Assembly (NCBI GenBank): GCA_017438265.1 | Contig: JAFRVZ010000067.1 | Span: forward strand, 1-64,000 | Source of the DNA: Bacteroidales bacterium | GTDB taxonomy: Bacteria; Bacteroidota; Bacteroidia; Bacteroidales; UBA932 | Reading direction: 5' to 3' | DNA: 64,000 nucleotides | Part shown: positions 6,434-15,008 of the stretch, piece by piece | Position numbering within the stretch: position 1 is the stretch's first letter | Layout of the letters: the number at the start of each line of letters is the position of its first letter | Program-made: the position numbers and the translations under genes | The notes under the pieces: generated by a model | Seen by the model: only the letters and a program-made list of their open reading frames with translations | What the model was told of the DNA's origin: nothing | Database searches by the model: none

Positions 6434-7033
6434 ATGGATATGAATAAGAATGAATTACCGAGAGAGGTGGCGGGGAGGAAGAATTTCGGCGCGGAGCATG
6501 CGCTGATGACGACGCCGCAGCCTTGCGTGATGGTTGCGACGTGGGACAGGGACCGCGTCCCGGACGTGATGATGGCCGCATGGGCCGGGCAGTATGACTT
6601 CAAGCAGATTGTGGTGTCCATGTCCAGGCACAGGACAACGGAGAATCTGGAGCTGACCGGGGCGTTTACCGTGTCGTTTGCGGATATCCGGACCGTCGCG
6701 GAGTCTGATTACTTCGGACTGGTGAGCGGGAAACAGGTGCCGGACAAGGTGGCCAGGGCGGGTTTTACGGTCAGTCCCAGCCCCAACGTGGATGCGCCGA
6801 TCATCAATGAGTATCCGCTCACGCTGGAATGCAAGGTCGTGCGCTGGAGCGACGGCATCCTTGTCGGCGAAGTTGTGAACATGAGCGCGGACGAAAGCGT
6901 CCTGACGGATGGAAAAGTGGATCTGGCCAAGCTCCAGCCCATTGTCTTTGATGCGGCAGGGATGTGCTACCGCGCCGTCGGCGAGGTGGTCGGCGGGGCG
7001 TGGAATGCCGGAAAGAAGTTTACGAAACAGTGA
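6434..7033 (+). CDS. Flavin reductase family protein
   Basis: A 199-residue FMN-binding split-barrel protein. Typical features are the N-terminal PCVMVATWD strand followed by PDVMMAAWAGQ, the segment IVVSMSRHRTTENLELTGAFTVSF, and the C-terminal YRAVGEVVGGAWNAGK. Family members bind FMN and either reduce it with NAD(P)H or act as flavin-dependent enzymes, and they are widespread in anaerobic Bacteroidales. It is followed after 7 bp by a BCP peroxiredoxin gene, so the pair probably forms one operon with a redox or oxygen-stress role. The physiological partner is unknown. Confidence 0.88.
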   Translation: MDMNKNELPREVAGRKNFGAEHALMTTPQPCVMVATWDRDRVPDVMMAAWAGQYDFKQIVVSMSRHRTTENLELTGAFTVSFADIRTVAESDYFGLVSGKQVPDKVARAGFTVSPSPNVDAPIINEYPLTLECKVVRWSDGILVGEVVNMSADESVLTDGKVDLAKLQPIVFDAAGMCYRAVGEVVGGAWNAGKKFTKQ

Positions 7034-7040
7034 TCCGGTT

Positions 7041-7496
7041 ATGCTGAAAGCGGGTGATAAGATGCCGTCTTTTGAGGTCATGGACCAGGACGGGAAGATG
7101 GTGAAGTCGGAGGACTTCATCGGAAAGGGGAAGAAGACCATCATTTACTTCTATCCCAAGGACCATACGTCTGGATGTACGGCGGAAGCGTGCTCGTTCC
7201 GGGACAACTATGCGGAGCTGGCTGCCGCGGGATACAACGTGGTCGGCGTGAGCAAGGACAGCGCGAAGTCCCATACGGGGTTCCGGGCGAAGTACGGGCT
7301 GCCGTTCCGGCTGCTGGCGGATACCACGACGGAGATGCTCCGGTCGTTCGGCGCCTGGGGCGAGAAGAAGATGTACGGAAAAACCACGCTGGGGACGCTC
7401 CGGCGCACGTTCATCTTCAATGAGAACGGAATCCTCGAGCGCATCATCGAGAAAGTGGATACGAAGAATGCCGCCGGGCAGATCCTGGAAGGCTGA
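7041..7496 (+). CDS. bcp: Thioredoxin-dependent peroxiredoxin, BCP type
   Basis: I start at ATG 7041 (MLKAGDKMPSF), which gives 151 residues, the normal BCP length; longer upstream frames run through the flavin reductase gene. The peroxidatic Cys46 and resolving Cys51 are both present in KDHTSGCTAEAC, the two-Cys arrangement of BCP enzymes. It reduces hydrogen peroxide and organic hydroperoxides in the cytoplasm, recycled by thioredoxin. It is the second gene after the flavin reductase, with a 7-bp gap. Confidence 0.93.
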   Translation: MLKAGDKMPSFEVMDQDGKMVKSEDFIGKGKKTIIYFYPKDHTSGCTAEACSFRDNYAELAAAGYNVVGVSKDSAKSHTGFRAKYGLPFRLLADTTTEMLRSFGAWGEKKMYGKTTLGTLRRTFIFNENGILERIIEKVDTKNAAGQILEG

Positions 7497-7571
7497 TCGT
7501 TTTACGGACACAGGACCTGCTGGAGAAGTATCTGGCAGGAAAACAGATATCTTTCATTTGATTCATTCGAG

Positions 7572-8087
7572 ATGCTTATGAAACGGATTGTTGGGATTGT
7601 TGTTGGTGTTGTTGCGGCTGCGGGGATGCTGCTGGTTTCGGGGTGCGGGACGATGCGGATGAGCCCGGAAGAGAAGCAGCGCGTCGCGGAGCAGGTGCAG
7701 CAGAAGCTGGATGCCAGGGAATATACGATTGAAATCAATTACATGATGCCGCTGCGCGGGGGCGGAAGGGCGATTACCGGGGATTACTCGATCGTGGTGT
7801 CCGGGGATAAGATCGATTCGTTCCTGCCGTATGCGGGAGCCGCGCGCAATGTGCCCTATGGCGGCGGGAAGGCGTTGATATTCAAGGATGATATCGACGA
7901 GTATGCCGACAGCGGGTTTATCAAGGACCGGCGGACAATCGTCTTCACGACGGACAATGACGAGGACAACCTGACCTACCGGCTGACCATCTTCGAAGAC
8001 GGACAGGCTACTGTGCAGGTCCACTGCACGAACCGCGACGACATCAGCTTCCGGGGCGTGCTCAACCCCGATGCAAAGAAGGAATAG
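7572..8087 (+). CDS. DUF4251 family lipoprotein
   Basis: A 171-residue protein. The signal peptide ends in a lipobox (LLVSGC, lipidated Cys25), so it is membrane anchored and faces the periplasm or beyond. An ATG two codons downstream (7578) is an alternative start. The mature part matches the DUF4251 pattern: paired strands with a YGGGKALIFKDD segment and a C-terminal IFEDGQATVQVHCTNRDDISFRGVL stretch. The family is largely confined to Bacteroidota and has no known function. A TATCTTTC sequence near 7548 is close to the -7 consensus. Confidence 0.82.
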   Translation: MLMKRIVGIVVGVVAAAGMLLVSGCGTMRMSPEEKQRVAEQVQQKLDAREYTIEINYMMPLRGGGRAITGDYSIVVSGDKIDSFLPYAGAARNVPYGGGKALIFKDDIDEYADSGFIKDRRTIVFTTDNDEDNLTYRLTIFEDGQATVQVHCTNRDDISFRGVLNPDAKKE

Positions 8088-8112
8088 AAAATTGATTCAC
8101 AGTTAGTCAGCC

Positions 8113-8856
8113 ATGAAAAAGCTTGGGTGTATTACCGTTCTTGTCCTCGCGGCGGCAGCGTGCGCGGGACCGCAGGCGCCGGTCGTCGGCATCAGCTGCT
8201 CGCGGAACGGCTCGGGCGCGACGACGCTGGCGACGACCTACACGGAAGCCATCGGCAAGGCCGGCGGCCTTCCGTTCGTGATCCCGACCGTCGCGAGCCG
8301 GGAAGAGGCGGACGCGTACCTCGCGGCCGTGGACGGAATCGTCTTCTCCGGCGGAGAAGACCTGAACCCCGCTTGGTACGGGGAGGAAATCCTGAATGAA
8401 ACCGTCTATGTCGATGCCGTCCGCGACCGCAGCGACAGCCTGCTCGCACGCGCGGCGCTGGCCTCCGGGAAACCGGTCCTCGCGATCTGCCGGGGCTCGC
8501 AGCTGATGAACGTGATCCTGGGAGGGTCTCTGTATCAGGATATTCCGACGCAGGTCCCGGAGACGGTCGGGCACGGCGCCGGCGCCAGGCACAAGATCGG
8601 CCTGGAGCCGGGAGGCACGCTCTATAAGTTGTTCGGGCCGGACTCCCTGGAGACCAATTCATTCCACCACCAGGCGGTCAAGGATCCCGCTCCGGGCATC
8701 CGCATTACCGCCCGCAGCGCCGAAGGCATCGTCGAGTCCTACGAGACGGACCAGGTCCTGGCCGTCCAGTTCCACCCGGAAAAGATGCTCCAGAACGGCG
8801 AGACGCAGTGGCTCGCGTTCTTCGAAGCGTATATGGACCGCCTGAAGCGGAAATAG
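8113..8856 (+). CDS. Gamma-glutamyl-gamma-aminobutyrate hydrolase family (C26) lipoprotein
   Basis: A 247-residue class I glutamine-amidotransferase-like hydrolase. The nucleophile Cys (about 126) lies in VLAICRGSQLMN, and the catalytic His-Glu pair lies in AVQFHPEK near residue 221. The N-terminus has a lipobox (LAAAAC, Cys17), so this copy appears exported and lipid-anchored, unlike cytoplasmic PuuD. The family cleaves gamma-glutamyl amide bonds; an exported form could act on peptidoglycan-derived or dietary gamma-glutamyl compounds. The gene converges on the SGNH/deacetylase fusion with 8 bp between stops and no visible terminator. Confidence 0.88.
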   Translation: MKKLGCITVLVLAAAACAGPQAPVVGISCSRNGSGATTLATTYTEAIGKAGGLPFVIPTVASREEADAYLAAVDGIVFSGGEDLNPAWYGEEILNETVYVDAVRDRSDSLLARAALASGKPVLAICRGSQLMNVILGGSLYQDIPTQVPETVGHGAGARHKIGLEPGGTLYKLFGPDSLETNSFHHQAVKDPAPGIRITARSAEGIVESYETDQVLAVQFHPEKMLQNGETQWLAFFEAYMDRLKRK

Positions 8857-8864
8857 AATCCCGA

Positions 8865-10277
8865 TTAATAAGCCTTGGAGTAGATTCCGCCGTTGTGCGG
8901 GCCGGGTATGCGGCCGCGGACGGCGAAGAGGTCTGCGACCGTGAGGAAGGTGAAGCCGCGGCGCTGCAGTTCCGGGATGACGGTTTTCAGCGCCTCGACC
9001 GTGGCGTCATTGTCCTTGAAGTCGTGGAGGAGGATGATGTCGCCGTCCTGCACGCCGCCGAGGATCGCGTCGATGCGCTGCTGCGCGCTCACTTCGCTGT
9101 TCCAGTCGCTCAGGTCGAAGCCGTAGATGAAGCAGAGGTCCGTGACGCCGTGCAGGGTCGCGTCGTGCTCGATGTAGGGCGGGCGGAAGAAGCGCGGCTT
9201 CTCGCCGACCGCGGCTTCGATGAGCCGGTCGGTCTGCTCGATTTCCTCGCGCATCTGCGCTGCGGTGAGCTCCAGCATGTGCCTGTGGTTCTGGGAGTGG
9301 TTTTCGATGTCGCAGCCGAGGGCCTTGGCGCGCTGCAGGACGGGGATGGTCTCCGCGTCGATGTTGCAGCCGTTGACGAAGAAGGAGCCCGGGACGCCGT
9401 ACTGTTCCATGAGGTCGAGGACCTGCATCGTGGTCGTCGTGTTCGGGCCGTCGTCGAAGCTCAGGGCGACGTATTTCGGGAAGGCGGCGGGATAGGCCAG
9501 GAGCTGGTACGCGAGGGCGTATGCCATCCGCCGGTGGCCGGGGGTGTTGGGATGGAGGCGGTCCTTCTGAGGGTCGCGGAAATAGCGGGAATGCTCGTCG
9601 AGCATCGGATAGAGGCCGCTCACGGCGTTCAGGTCGATGACGGGGACGGCCCAGACGTTGCCGGCCTCCTTGATCGCCGCGACATAGTCGTCGATGAAGG
9701 CGCCGCAGCCGTTGGCGAAGTCCTCGGGCTCCTGGTAGTTCCGCGGGCCGAAGATTGCGATGCCGCGGTGGATGGGCGTGAGGAGGATGATCTGCTTGTC
9801 CGGGAAATGGGTTTTCAGGTGGCGGAGCATCGCGTTCAGGCGGCCGCGGAAGGTGTCGGAATCGAAGCGGAGGGTGCGGTGGCCGCGGTCTTCCGTCCGC
9901 CCGTTGTGGTTGGCGGGGGCGGTGTCATAGGCGTACCATTCCCCGAGGGGGACGCTGGCGTTGTAGTCGTTGGTCCCGATGAAGACGAGGATCGCGTCGA
10001 CGCCCTGGCCGTGTTCGGCTTCGAGGCGGTCCGCCTGGCCGGCGATGTGGAAGGTCTGGTGGCCGCTGATGCCGTAGACGAAGGGCTCGATGCCGAGGAT
10101 GTCGACGAGGTCAGCCCAGTAGACGTTGTTCTGGGAGTCAATCTGCTGCACGTCCGTGATCGAGTCCCCGAGGATGCCGACGCGCGCCCCGTTCCACTGC
10201 GACCGTATCTCCGGCTGCGCCGCAGCCCTGCAGCAGCACGACAGCAAAACAAACAACACCAGGATATGCTTTTTCAT
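8865..10277 (-). CDS. SGNH hydrolase fused to polysaccharide deacetylase
   Basis: I start at ATG 10277 (MKKHILVLFV), where a signal peptide begins; the longer frame to 10367 crosses a repeat remnant. The 470-residue exported protein has two enzymes. Residues about 30-250 form a GDSL/SGNH esterase (GDSIT with Ser39, GTND near 100, DRLHP near 230). Residues about 260-470 form a NodB deacetylase (LSFDDGPN near 274, ENHSQNH metal site, RFFRPPY). The first removes ester-linked acyl groups and the second N- or O-acetyl groups from glycans. It lies downstream of the GH78 gene on the same strand, which fits de-acylation of a rhamnose-containing polymer. It could be lipidated (three Cys at 14-16). Confidence 0.9.
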   Translation of the reverse strand: MKKHILVLFVLLSCCCRAAAQPEIRSQWNGARVGILGDSITDVQQIDSQNNVYWADLVDILGIEPFVYGISGHQTFHIAGQADRLEAEHGQGVDAILVFIGTNDYNASVPLGEWYAYDTAPANHNGRTEDRGHRTLRFDSDTFRGRLNAMLRHLKTHFPDKQIILLTPIHRGIAIFGPRNYQEPEDFANGCGAFIDDYVAAIKEAGNVWAVPVIDLNAVSGLYPMLDEHSRYFRDPQKDRLHPNTPGHRRMAYALAYQLLAYPAAFPKYVALSFDDGPNTTTTMQVLDLMEQYGVPGSFFVNGCNIDAETIPVLQRAKALGCDIENHSQNHRHMLELTAAQMREEIEQTDRLIEAAVGEKPRFFRPPYIEHDATLHGVTDLCFIYGFDLSDWNSEVSAQQRIDAILGGVQDGDIILLHDFKDNDATVEALKTVIPELQRRGFTFLTVADLFAVRGRIPGPHNGGIYSKAY

Positions 10278-10322
10278 AACTGTATCAATGTTTTTGTTTA
10301 GAGACAGGACTATATCTGCCGG

Positions 10323-10357
10323 AAACTGTGCCACCCTCGGCAACATAAGAGGGAGGG
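10323..10357. repeat. Truncated copy of the long-hairpin repeat core
   Basis: This 35-bp stretch is the exact reverse complement of the 3' half of the conserved core found at 42302-42360 plus the first bases of its right arm. The other half of the core and both complementary arms are missing. It lies between the GH78 and SGNH/deacetylase genes. Confidence 0.75.
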
Positions 10358-10366
10358 AATGAATCA

Positions 10367-13300
10367 TTATTCTATAGCAACTGTATTGGAGGTAAGGGTA
10401 AAGGTATAGGTACCTGAAGAGAGCTCATAGACGGCGGTGCGGCGGGCGTTGCGGGTCTCGAAGCCGAGGAAGGGGGCTTCCGGGAGGGCGGCGCAGGCGG
10501 CGGGGGCGACGGAGTCGGCGACCGGAAGGTAGAGGGTCGCGGACGTGTTCGCGGGGACCGTGACGCGGAAGGAACGCATCGCGCCTGCGCCGTCCGCGGT
10601 CCACTCGACCGCGATGGGGCCGTAATTCGACACATAGCAGCCCTTCAGGGACAGGTAATTGCCGCCGGGCAGGGGCTGGAGGACGAAATGGCGGTAGCCC
10701 GCCTCGCCGGCGGCGTGGTCGGTCGTGATGCCGAGCTGGAACTCATACATCCACTGCCCGACGGCGCCGAGTGCGAAGTGGTTGAAGGAGTTCATGCTGT
10801 TCTGGTTGGGCTCCGAGAAAGCGGTGTCGAGCGAATTCCAGCGCTCCCACATCGAAGTTGCCCCTTCCGTCACGGGATACAGCCAGGAGGCGTAGTCCGT
10901 CGAGGAAATCATCCGGTAGGCCTCGTCGACGTAGCCGCCGCGGGTCAGGGCCGGGAGGATGTTGGGGGTGCCGGAGAAGCCGGTCGTGATGGTCCAGGGG
11001 GTGAAGTTCAGGTTCGTGTTGCCGGAACTCAGGACGCCCTGGGAGGCGCTGGCGCGGGCCTGCTCGGCGGCGGTGTCGGTGCCTTCGGCGCGCTGCTCCT
11101 CCGCGGTCGGGCCGCTGGTCGCCGGCGCGGCGGCCAGGGCCGCGAGCCACGCCTCCGCCCGGGCCTTGTTCTCGTCGCTGAAGACATTGAAGTTCAGCGG
11201 GGTCGCATAGGAGGCCTGGGTATGGACCGTCTTGCCCTGGAGGCTGCGGGTCTTGCCGGTCGCCGGATTGACGTAGGCGGCGTTCCAGTCCGCCTTCGCC
11301 CGGTCGTGGCGCTCGCGCAGGAGGGCGGCGTAGTCGCTGCGGCCGACGGCTTCGGCCATGATCGCCGTGACCTCCATCATGTGGATGTAGATCGCGTTGT
11401 TCAGCAGGTCGGCGGGGGTGCGGCTGTCGAGGGCGAGGTGGTCCGCCAGGCCGCTGGCCTTCGAGGAGAGGTACGGATGCTCCGCGGAGGTCCGGTAAAA
11501 GGCCATGCCGTTCAGCCACTCCATCATCATCTCGAGGTTCTCGCGGATGATCCGGGTGTCGCCGTACTGGGTGTAGAGCTGCCAGGGTACCTGGCAGACG
11601 GCGGCGGACCAGGTCGTGCCGTTCGCGAAGGTGGGATCGTCGGTCCGGTTGTAGGTCGGGACCGTGCTGCCGATGCCGCCCGGGACCTCGCGGTCGTTGC
11701 CGACGCCCTGGTCGTCGCGCAGGGCGACCATCCACTGGCGGAAGAAGCTCTGGAGGTCGGCGTTGTAGGTGCCGGTGCGGGTGTAGGCCTGGGCGTCACC
11801 CGTCCAGCCCATCCGCTCGTTGCGCTGCGGACAGTCGGTCGGGATCGTGAGGAAGTTGCCGAGCTGGCTGCGCTGGATGTTGCGGAAAAGCCGGTTCACC
11901 AGCTCCCCGGTCCGGCCGTCGGCCGTCACGGCCTCGTAGCGGCCGGTCGGGACCTCGCAAGACGAGAGGACCAGGCCCTTCACGTTCTCCAGCGGCAGCG
12001 GGCCGTCGTGGGACGGGAGACAGACCTGGATGTACTGGTAGCCGCGGAAGGTCATCGACGGCTGGATCGTGACTTCCCCGCTGCCGTCCGCCGTGTAGAA
12101 GTCCACGTCGAGCGCGGCGCGGTTCGTCTCGTAGAGGATGTGGCCGGCCACGTTCCGGCCGGCGGGGCCGAAGCGGCGGACATAGTCCGCGTCGTCCCCC
12201 GGCAGGCCGGGATAGAACTGCTCGCCGTAGCTGAGGATCACGGTGTCACCCTTCTTCAGCCAGCCCGCGGGAATCGTGATGGACGGCACGCCGACCATGT
12301 TCACGCCCATGTCGTAGATATACGTGTTCGGGCCGTGGACCGGCATCACGGCGCGGGCCGTCAGGGTCTCGCGCAGGCGCACCGGCCCGTCGTAGCGGGC
12401 CATCAGGTCGAAGTCGACCCAGCTGCGCTTCGCGATCCGCTCGGCGCCGCTCCAGGCGGCGTCGTCATAGCCCGGCTCGTTCCAGCCGCGCACGGCCGCC
12501 TCCTTCGCGGCGTCGTAGCGCTCGCCCTGGAAGAAGCTCGAAGCGCGCAGCGGTCCGTCCCGGAAGACCTTCCAGGAATCCGGGTCGGAGACCACCTCCT
12601 GGACCGTCCCGTCCTCGTAACGGATCACGAGGCGCGACAGGAGCGCTTCATGGTCGCCGAAGAAGTTGAAGTTCGACGCGGTAAAGGTCATGTAACCGGT
12701 GAACCAGCCGCCGGAAAGGACGGCGCCGAGGGCGTTCCGTCCGTTGCGGAGCAGGTCCGTCACGTCGTATTTCATGTAGCCGAGGGTCTCGCGGTACTGG
12801 CTGTCGCCCGGAGCGAACCAGTCCTCGCCGACCTTCTTTCCGTTGATGTAGGCGTTGAAGATGCCCATCGCGGTAACGTACAGGCGCGCGGAGCGGATCC
12901 GCTTCCCCTCCGCCGTCGTGAACTCCGTCCGGAGCATCGTATTGGCCCCGTGGGTCGGGTCCGCCCAGCCCCGGGTCTCCGTCCGGGTCCGGTTCGCGAC
13001 CGTGATCCGGTCACCCGCGACCCTGACGCCCGGAATCCCCGCGAAGATGCCGTAGCGGGCGCTGTCGAAGACGACATTGTCCTCGCTCCGGCCGGTCGTC
13101 AGGATCCGGTAGCCGCTGTACTCCACTTCCGAGCCCGGCGCGGCGGCGAATCCGACGCTGCACAGGTCCGGGAAGGCCGGGAAGTTGCCGCCGCTGCCGA
13201 CCGGGCCGACCGTGAAGCTCGCCGGCCGGGGTCCCGCCGGCGCGCGGCCGAAGCCGCCCCGCCCGACCGGGCCTGTCAGCGGCGTCCCGTCGATGTAGAA

Positions 13301-14113
13301 GCTGACATTGCTGACTTCAACCACGATCCGGAGCTCGTGGGCCTGGCCGGCATTCTCCGGAGTAAGAATCTGGTTGATATTGGTTTCCGGATAGGTTTCC
13401 GAATTGACCGTGAAGAGCGGCTGATCCGCGCTGTCGCCGCGGTCGTAACCGACGCGCCGGATGCGGAGCTCGGCGCCCTTCGGCGTCCCGACCCCAGAGA
13501 GGTCCAGGTCGACCTGGACATAATTCTCCGCGGATGCGACGCCCCGGTCGTTCAGGAAGGCGTTGCGCAGGCGGAAGTCGTCCGCGCCGAGGACCAGCGA
13601 GGCGACCTTGCCCTTCTTCAGGCGGAAATCCGTCCGGATCTCGAACAGGTTCAGCGAAGCGGCGTCCAGCGCATTTTCGCGCGAGCCGATCCAGCCGGCG
13701 CCCGCCCAGGCGGACTCTTTCGTGCTCATCAGCCCCGTCTCGAAGCGGGTCTCCGCCGCGTGGACGGCGTCCCGGTGGTCCCACACCTCCAGGAACACCC
13801 GGTAACCCTTGTCGGGCTGCAGGCCCACGCCCTGGTATGGAATGTCCACGGACGCCGCCGACAGGACCTTGCCCGTATCCCAGAGTTCGCTGCCGTCGCT
13901 CTCACGCACGACACGGATCCGGTAGGCCGTCTGGCGGGCGCCGCGCTCGTCGGACTCCATCCGCCAGCCCAGCAGCGGATGCTTGTCCTCGACGGCGATC
14001 GGGTTGTCGGAATGCTGGACCCGCAGGCCGGTGACGGCCGTCCGGGCCCGGGCGGGGCCGGCCAGGCAAAGGGCCAGCGCCACCGCACAGGAAAGCAGGT
14101 GGTATCGTTTCAT
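10367..14113 (-). CDS. GH78 alpha-L-rhamnosidase with inserted beta-sandwich domain
   Basis: A 1248-residue exported enzyme; signal peptide about 1-23. It opens with the GH78 N-terminal beta domain (VTGLRVQHSDNPIAVEDKHP). An extra laminin-G/concanavalin-like module follows (about 150-360, with FEIRTDFRLKKGK and VSNVSFYIDGTPL). The accessory domain and the alpha/alpha barrel come next. The general acid Glu is near 766 in PQRNERMGW and the base Glu near 1090 in EGATSMWERW. It releases terminal alpha-L-rhamnose from plant glycans or flavonoid glycosides. It is 18 bp downstream of the TIM-barrel lipoprotein gene. At about 1250 aa it is longer than most GH78 enzymes because of the insert. Confidence 0.93.
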   Translation of the reverse strand: MKRYHLLSCAVALALCLAGPARARTAVTGLRVQHSDNPIAVEDKHPLLGWRMESDERGARQTAYRIRVVRESDGSELWDTGKVLSAASVDIPYQGVGLQPDKGYRVFLEVWDHRDAVHAAETRFETGLMSTKESAWAGAGWIGSRENALDAASLNLFEIRTDFRLKKGKVASLVLGADDFRLRNAFLNDRGVASAENYVQVDLDLSGVGTPKGAELRIRRVGYDRGDSADQPLFTVNSETYPETNINQILTPENAGQAHELRIVVEVSNVSFYIDGTPLTGPVGRGGFGRAPAGPRPASFTVGPVGSGGNFPAFPDLCSVGFAAAPGSEVEYSGYRILTTGRSEDNVVFDSARYGIFAGIPGVRVAGDRITVANRTRTETRGWADPTHGANTMLRTEFTTAEGKRIRSARLYVTAMGIFNAYINGKKVGEDWFAPGDSQYRETLGYMKYDVTDLLRNGRNALGAVLSGGWFTGYMTFTASNFNFFGDHEALLSRLVIRYEDGTVQEVVSDPDSWKVFRDGPLRASSFFQGERYDAAKEAAVRGWNEPGYDDAAWSGAERIAKRSWVDFDLMARYDGPVRLRETLTARAVMPVHGPNTYIYDMGVNMVGVPSITIPAGWLKKGDTVILSYGEQFYPGLPGDDADYVRRFGPAGRNVAGHILYETNRAALDVDFYTADGSGEVTIQPSMTFRGYQYIQVCLPSHDGPLPLENVKGLVLSSCEVPTGRYEAVTADGRTGELVNRLFRNIQRSQLGNFLTIPTDCPQRNERMGWTGDAQAYTRTGTYNADLQSFFRQWMVALRDDQGVGNDREVPGGIGSTVPTYNRTDDPTFANGTTWSAAVCQVPWQLYTQYGDTRIIRENLEMMMEWLNGMAFYRTSAEHPYLSSKASGLADHLALDSRTPADLLNNAIYIHMMEVTAIMAEAVGRSDYAALLRERHDRAKADWNAAYVNPATGKTRSLQGKTVHTQASYATPLNFNVFSDENKARAEAWLAALAAAPATSGPTAEEQRAEGTDTAAEQARASASQGVLSSGNTNLNFTPWTITTGFSGTPNILPALTRGGYVDEAYRMISSTDYASWLYPVTEGATSMWERWNSLDTAFSEPNQNSMNSFNHFALGAVGQWMYEFQLGITTDHAAGEAGYRHFVLQPLPGGNYLSLKGCYVSNYGPIAVEWTADGAGAMRSFRVTVPANTSATLYLPVADSVAPAACAALPEAPFLGFETRNARRTAVYELSSGTYTFTLTSNTVAIE

Positions 14114-14131
14114 AACCGAATGAATTTCAGG

Positions 14132-14968
14132 TTAATCCAATGCGTCGCAGACGCCGCGGAGGTAACCGACGGATTCGGCGATGCCGGGGTGGGGGTTGTC
14201 GCCGTTCTTCTCGAACTCGATCGAAACGACGCCCTGGTAGTCGATCTCCCGGAGGGCCTTCACGATGGCGGGCAGGTTCATCTGGCCGCGGCCCATCTCC
14301 CAGGTCTGGCCTTCCTTCGACGGGGCGGTCTCATCCTTGATATGGATGTCCCAGATCCAGTCCTTGTAAGTCACGATGTCTTCCGCGACATCCCAGCCGT
14401 AGCGGAACGTATGTCCAAGGTCCATGCAGCAGCCGACGCCCAGCGACGGATCCTTGACCATTTCGACGACCGTCCGGATATCCGGGAATGCGGCGCCGTC
14501 CGGGCCGTGGGTATGGATCGCGACGCGGATGCCGGTCTCCTTGACCTTGGCGATCACGTAGTCCAGCAGTTCGTAGTTCGGCACGCCGATGAACATGTCC
14601 GAACCGTAGCGGGAGACATACGCGAAAGTCCTGTCGACATCTTCCCGGCTCCGCATATAGATCGGGCCGAGGATATAGCCGTTAATGCCGTAGAAGGCGC
14701 ATTTCGCCTTGAAAGCGTCGATCTGCTCCTGGGTCGAGTCGAGCGGCAGCCACCAGTCCTTCACGGAGAAGTACTTGACGTCCATGCTCTTCAGGAACTC
14801 GAGCGTCTGGTCGATGTCGTACTTGCGGTAGGAGTAGCCGGCGATGCCGATCTTCATCGCTTCGGAACGGTGGCGGGTAATGACGTTCTCAGCCGGTTCA
14901 GCCGGCTTGGAAGGCTTGCACTGGACGGCGAGCAGCGCCAGCGCCAGGAAAACGAGGATCCTTTTCAT
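14132..14968 (-). CDS. Sugar phosphate isomerase/epimerase-like TIM-barrel lipoprotein
   Basis: A 278-residue protein with a lipobox (LLAVQC, Cys17), so it is exported and membrane-anchored. The mature part is an AP-endonuclease-2/xylose-isomerase-like TIM barrel: GIAGYSYRK at the first strand, AIHTHGPDG, CCMDLGHTFRYG, WDIHIKDE and VSIEFEKNGD, which carry the usual metal-binding His, Asp and Glu residues. In Bacteroidales such periplasmic TIM-barrel proteins often accompany glycosidases and may convert 3-keto or other sugars. The inserted laminin-G-like domain in the adjacent GH78 resembles those seen next to such enzymes. The reaction is not established. Confidence 0.85.
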   Translation of the reverse strand: MKRILVFLALALLAVQCKPSKPAEPAENVITRHRSEAMKIGIAGYSYRKYDIDQTLEFLKSMDVKYFSVKDWWLPLDSTQEQIDAFKAKCAFYGINGYILGPIYMRSREDVDRTFAYVSRYGSDMFIGVPNYELLDYVIAKVKETGIRVAIHTHGPDGAAFPDIRTVVEMVKDPSLGVGCCMDLGHTFRYGWDVAEDIVTYKDWIWDIHIKDETAPSKEGQTWEMGRGQMNLPAIVKALREIDYQGVVSIEFEKNGDNPHPGIAESVGYLRGVCDALD

Positions 14969-15008
14969 ATCGTGTCATCAATTATGTTTCAGCAGAAGAC
15001 AAAGATAA

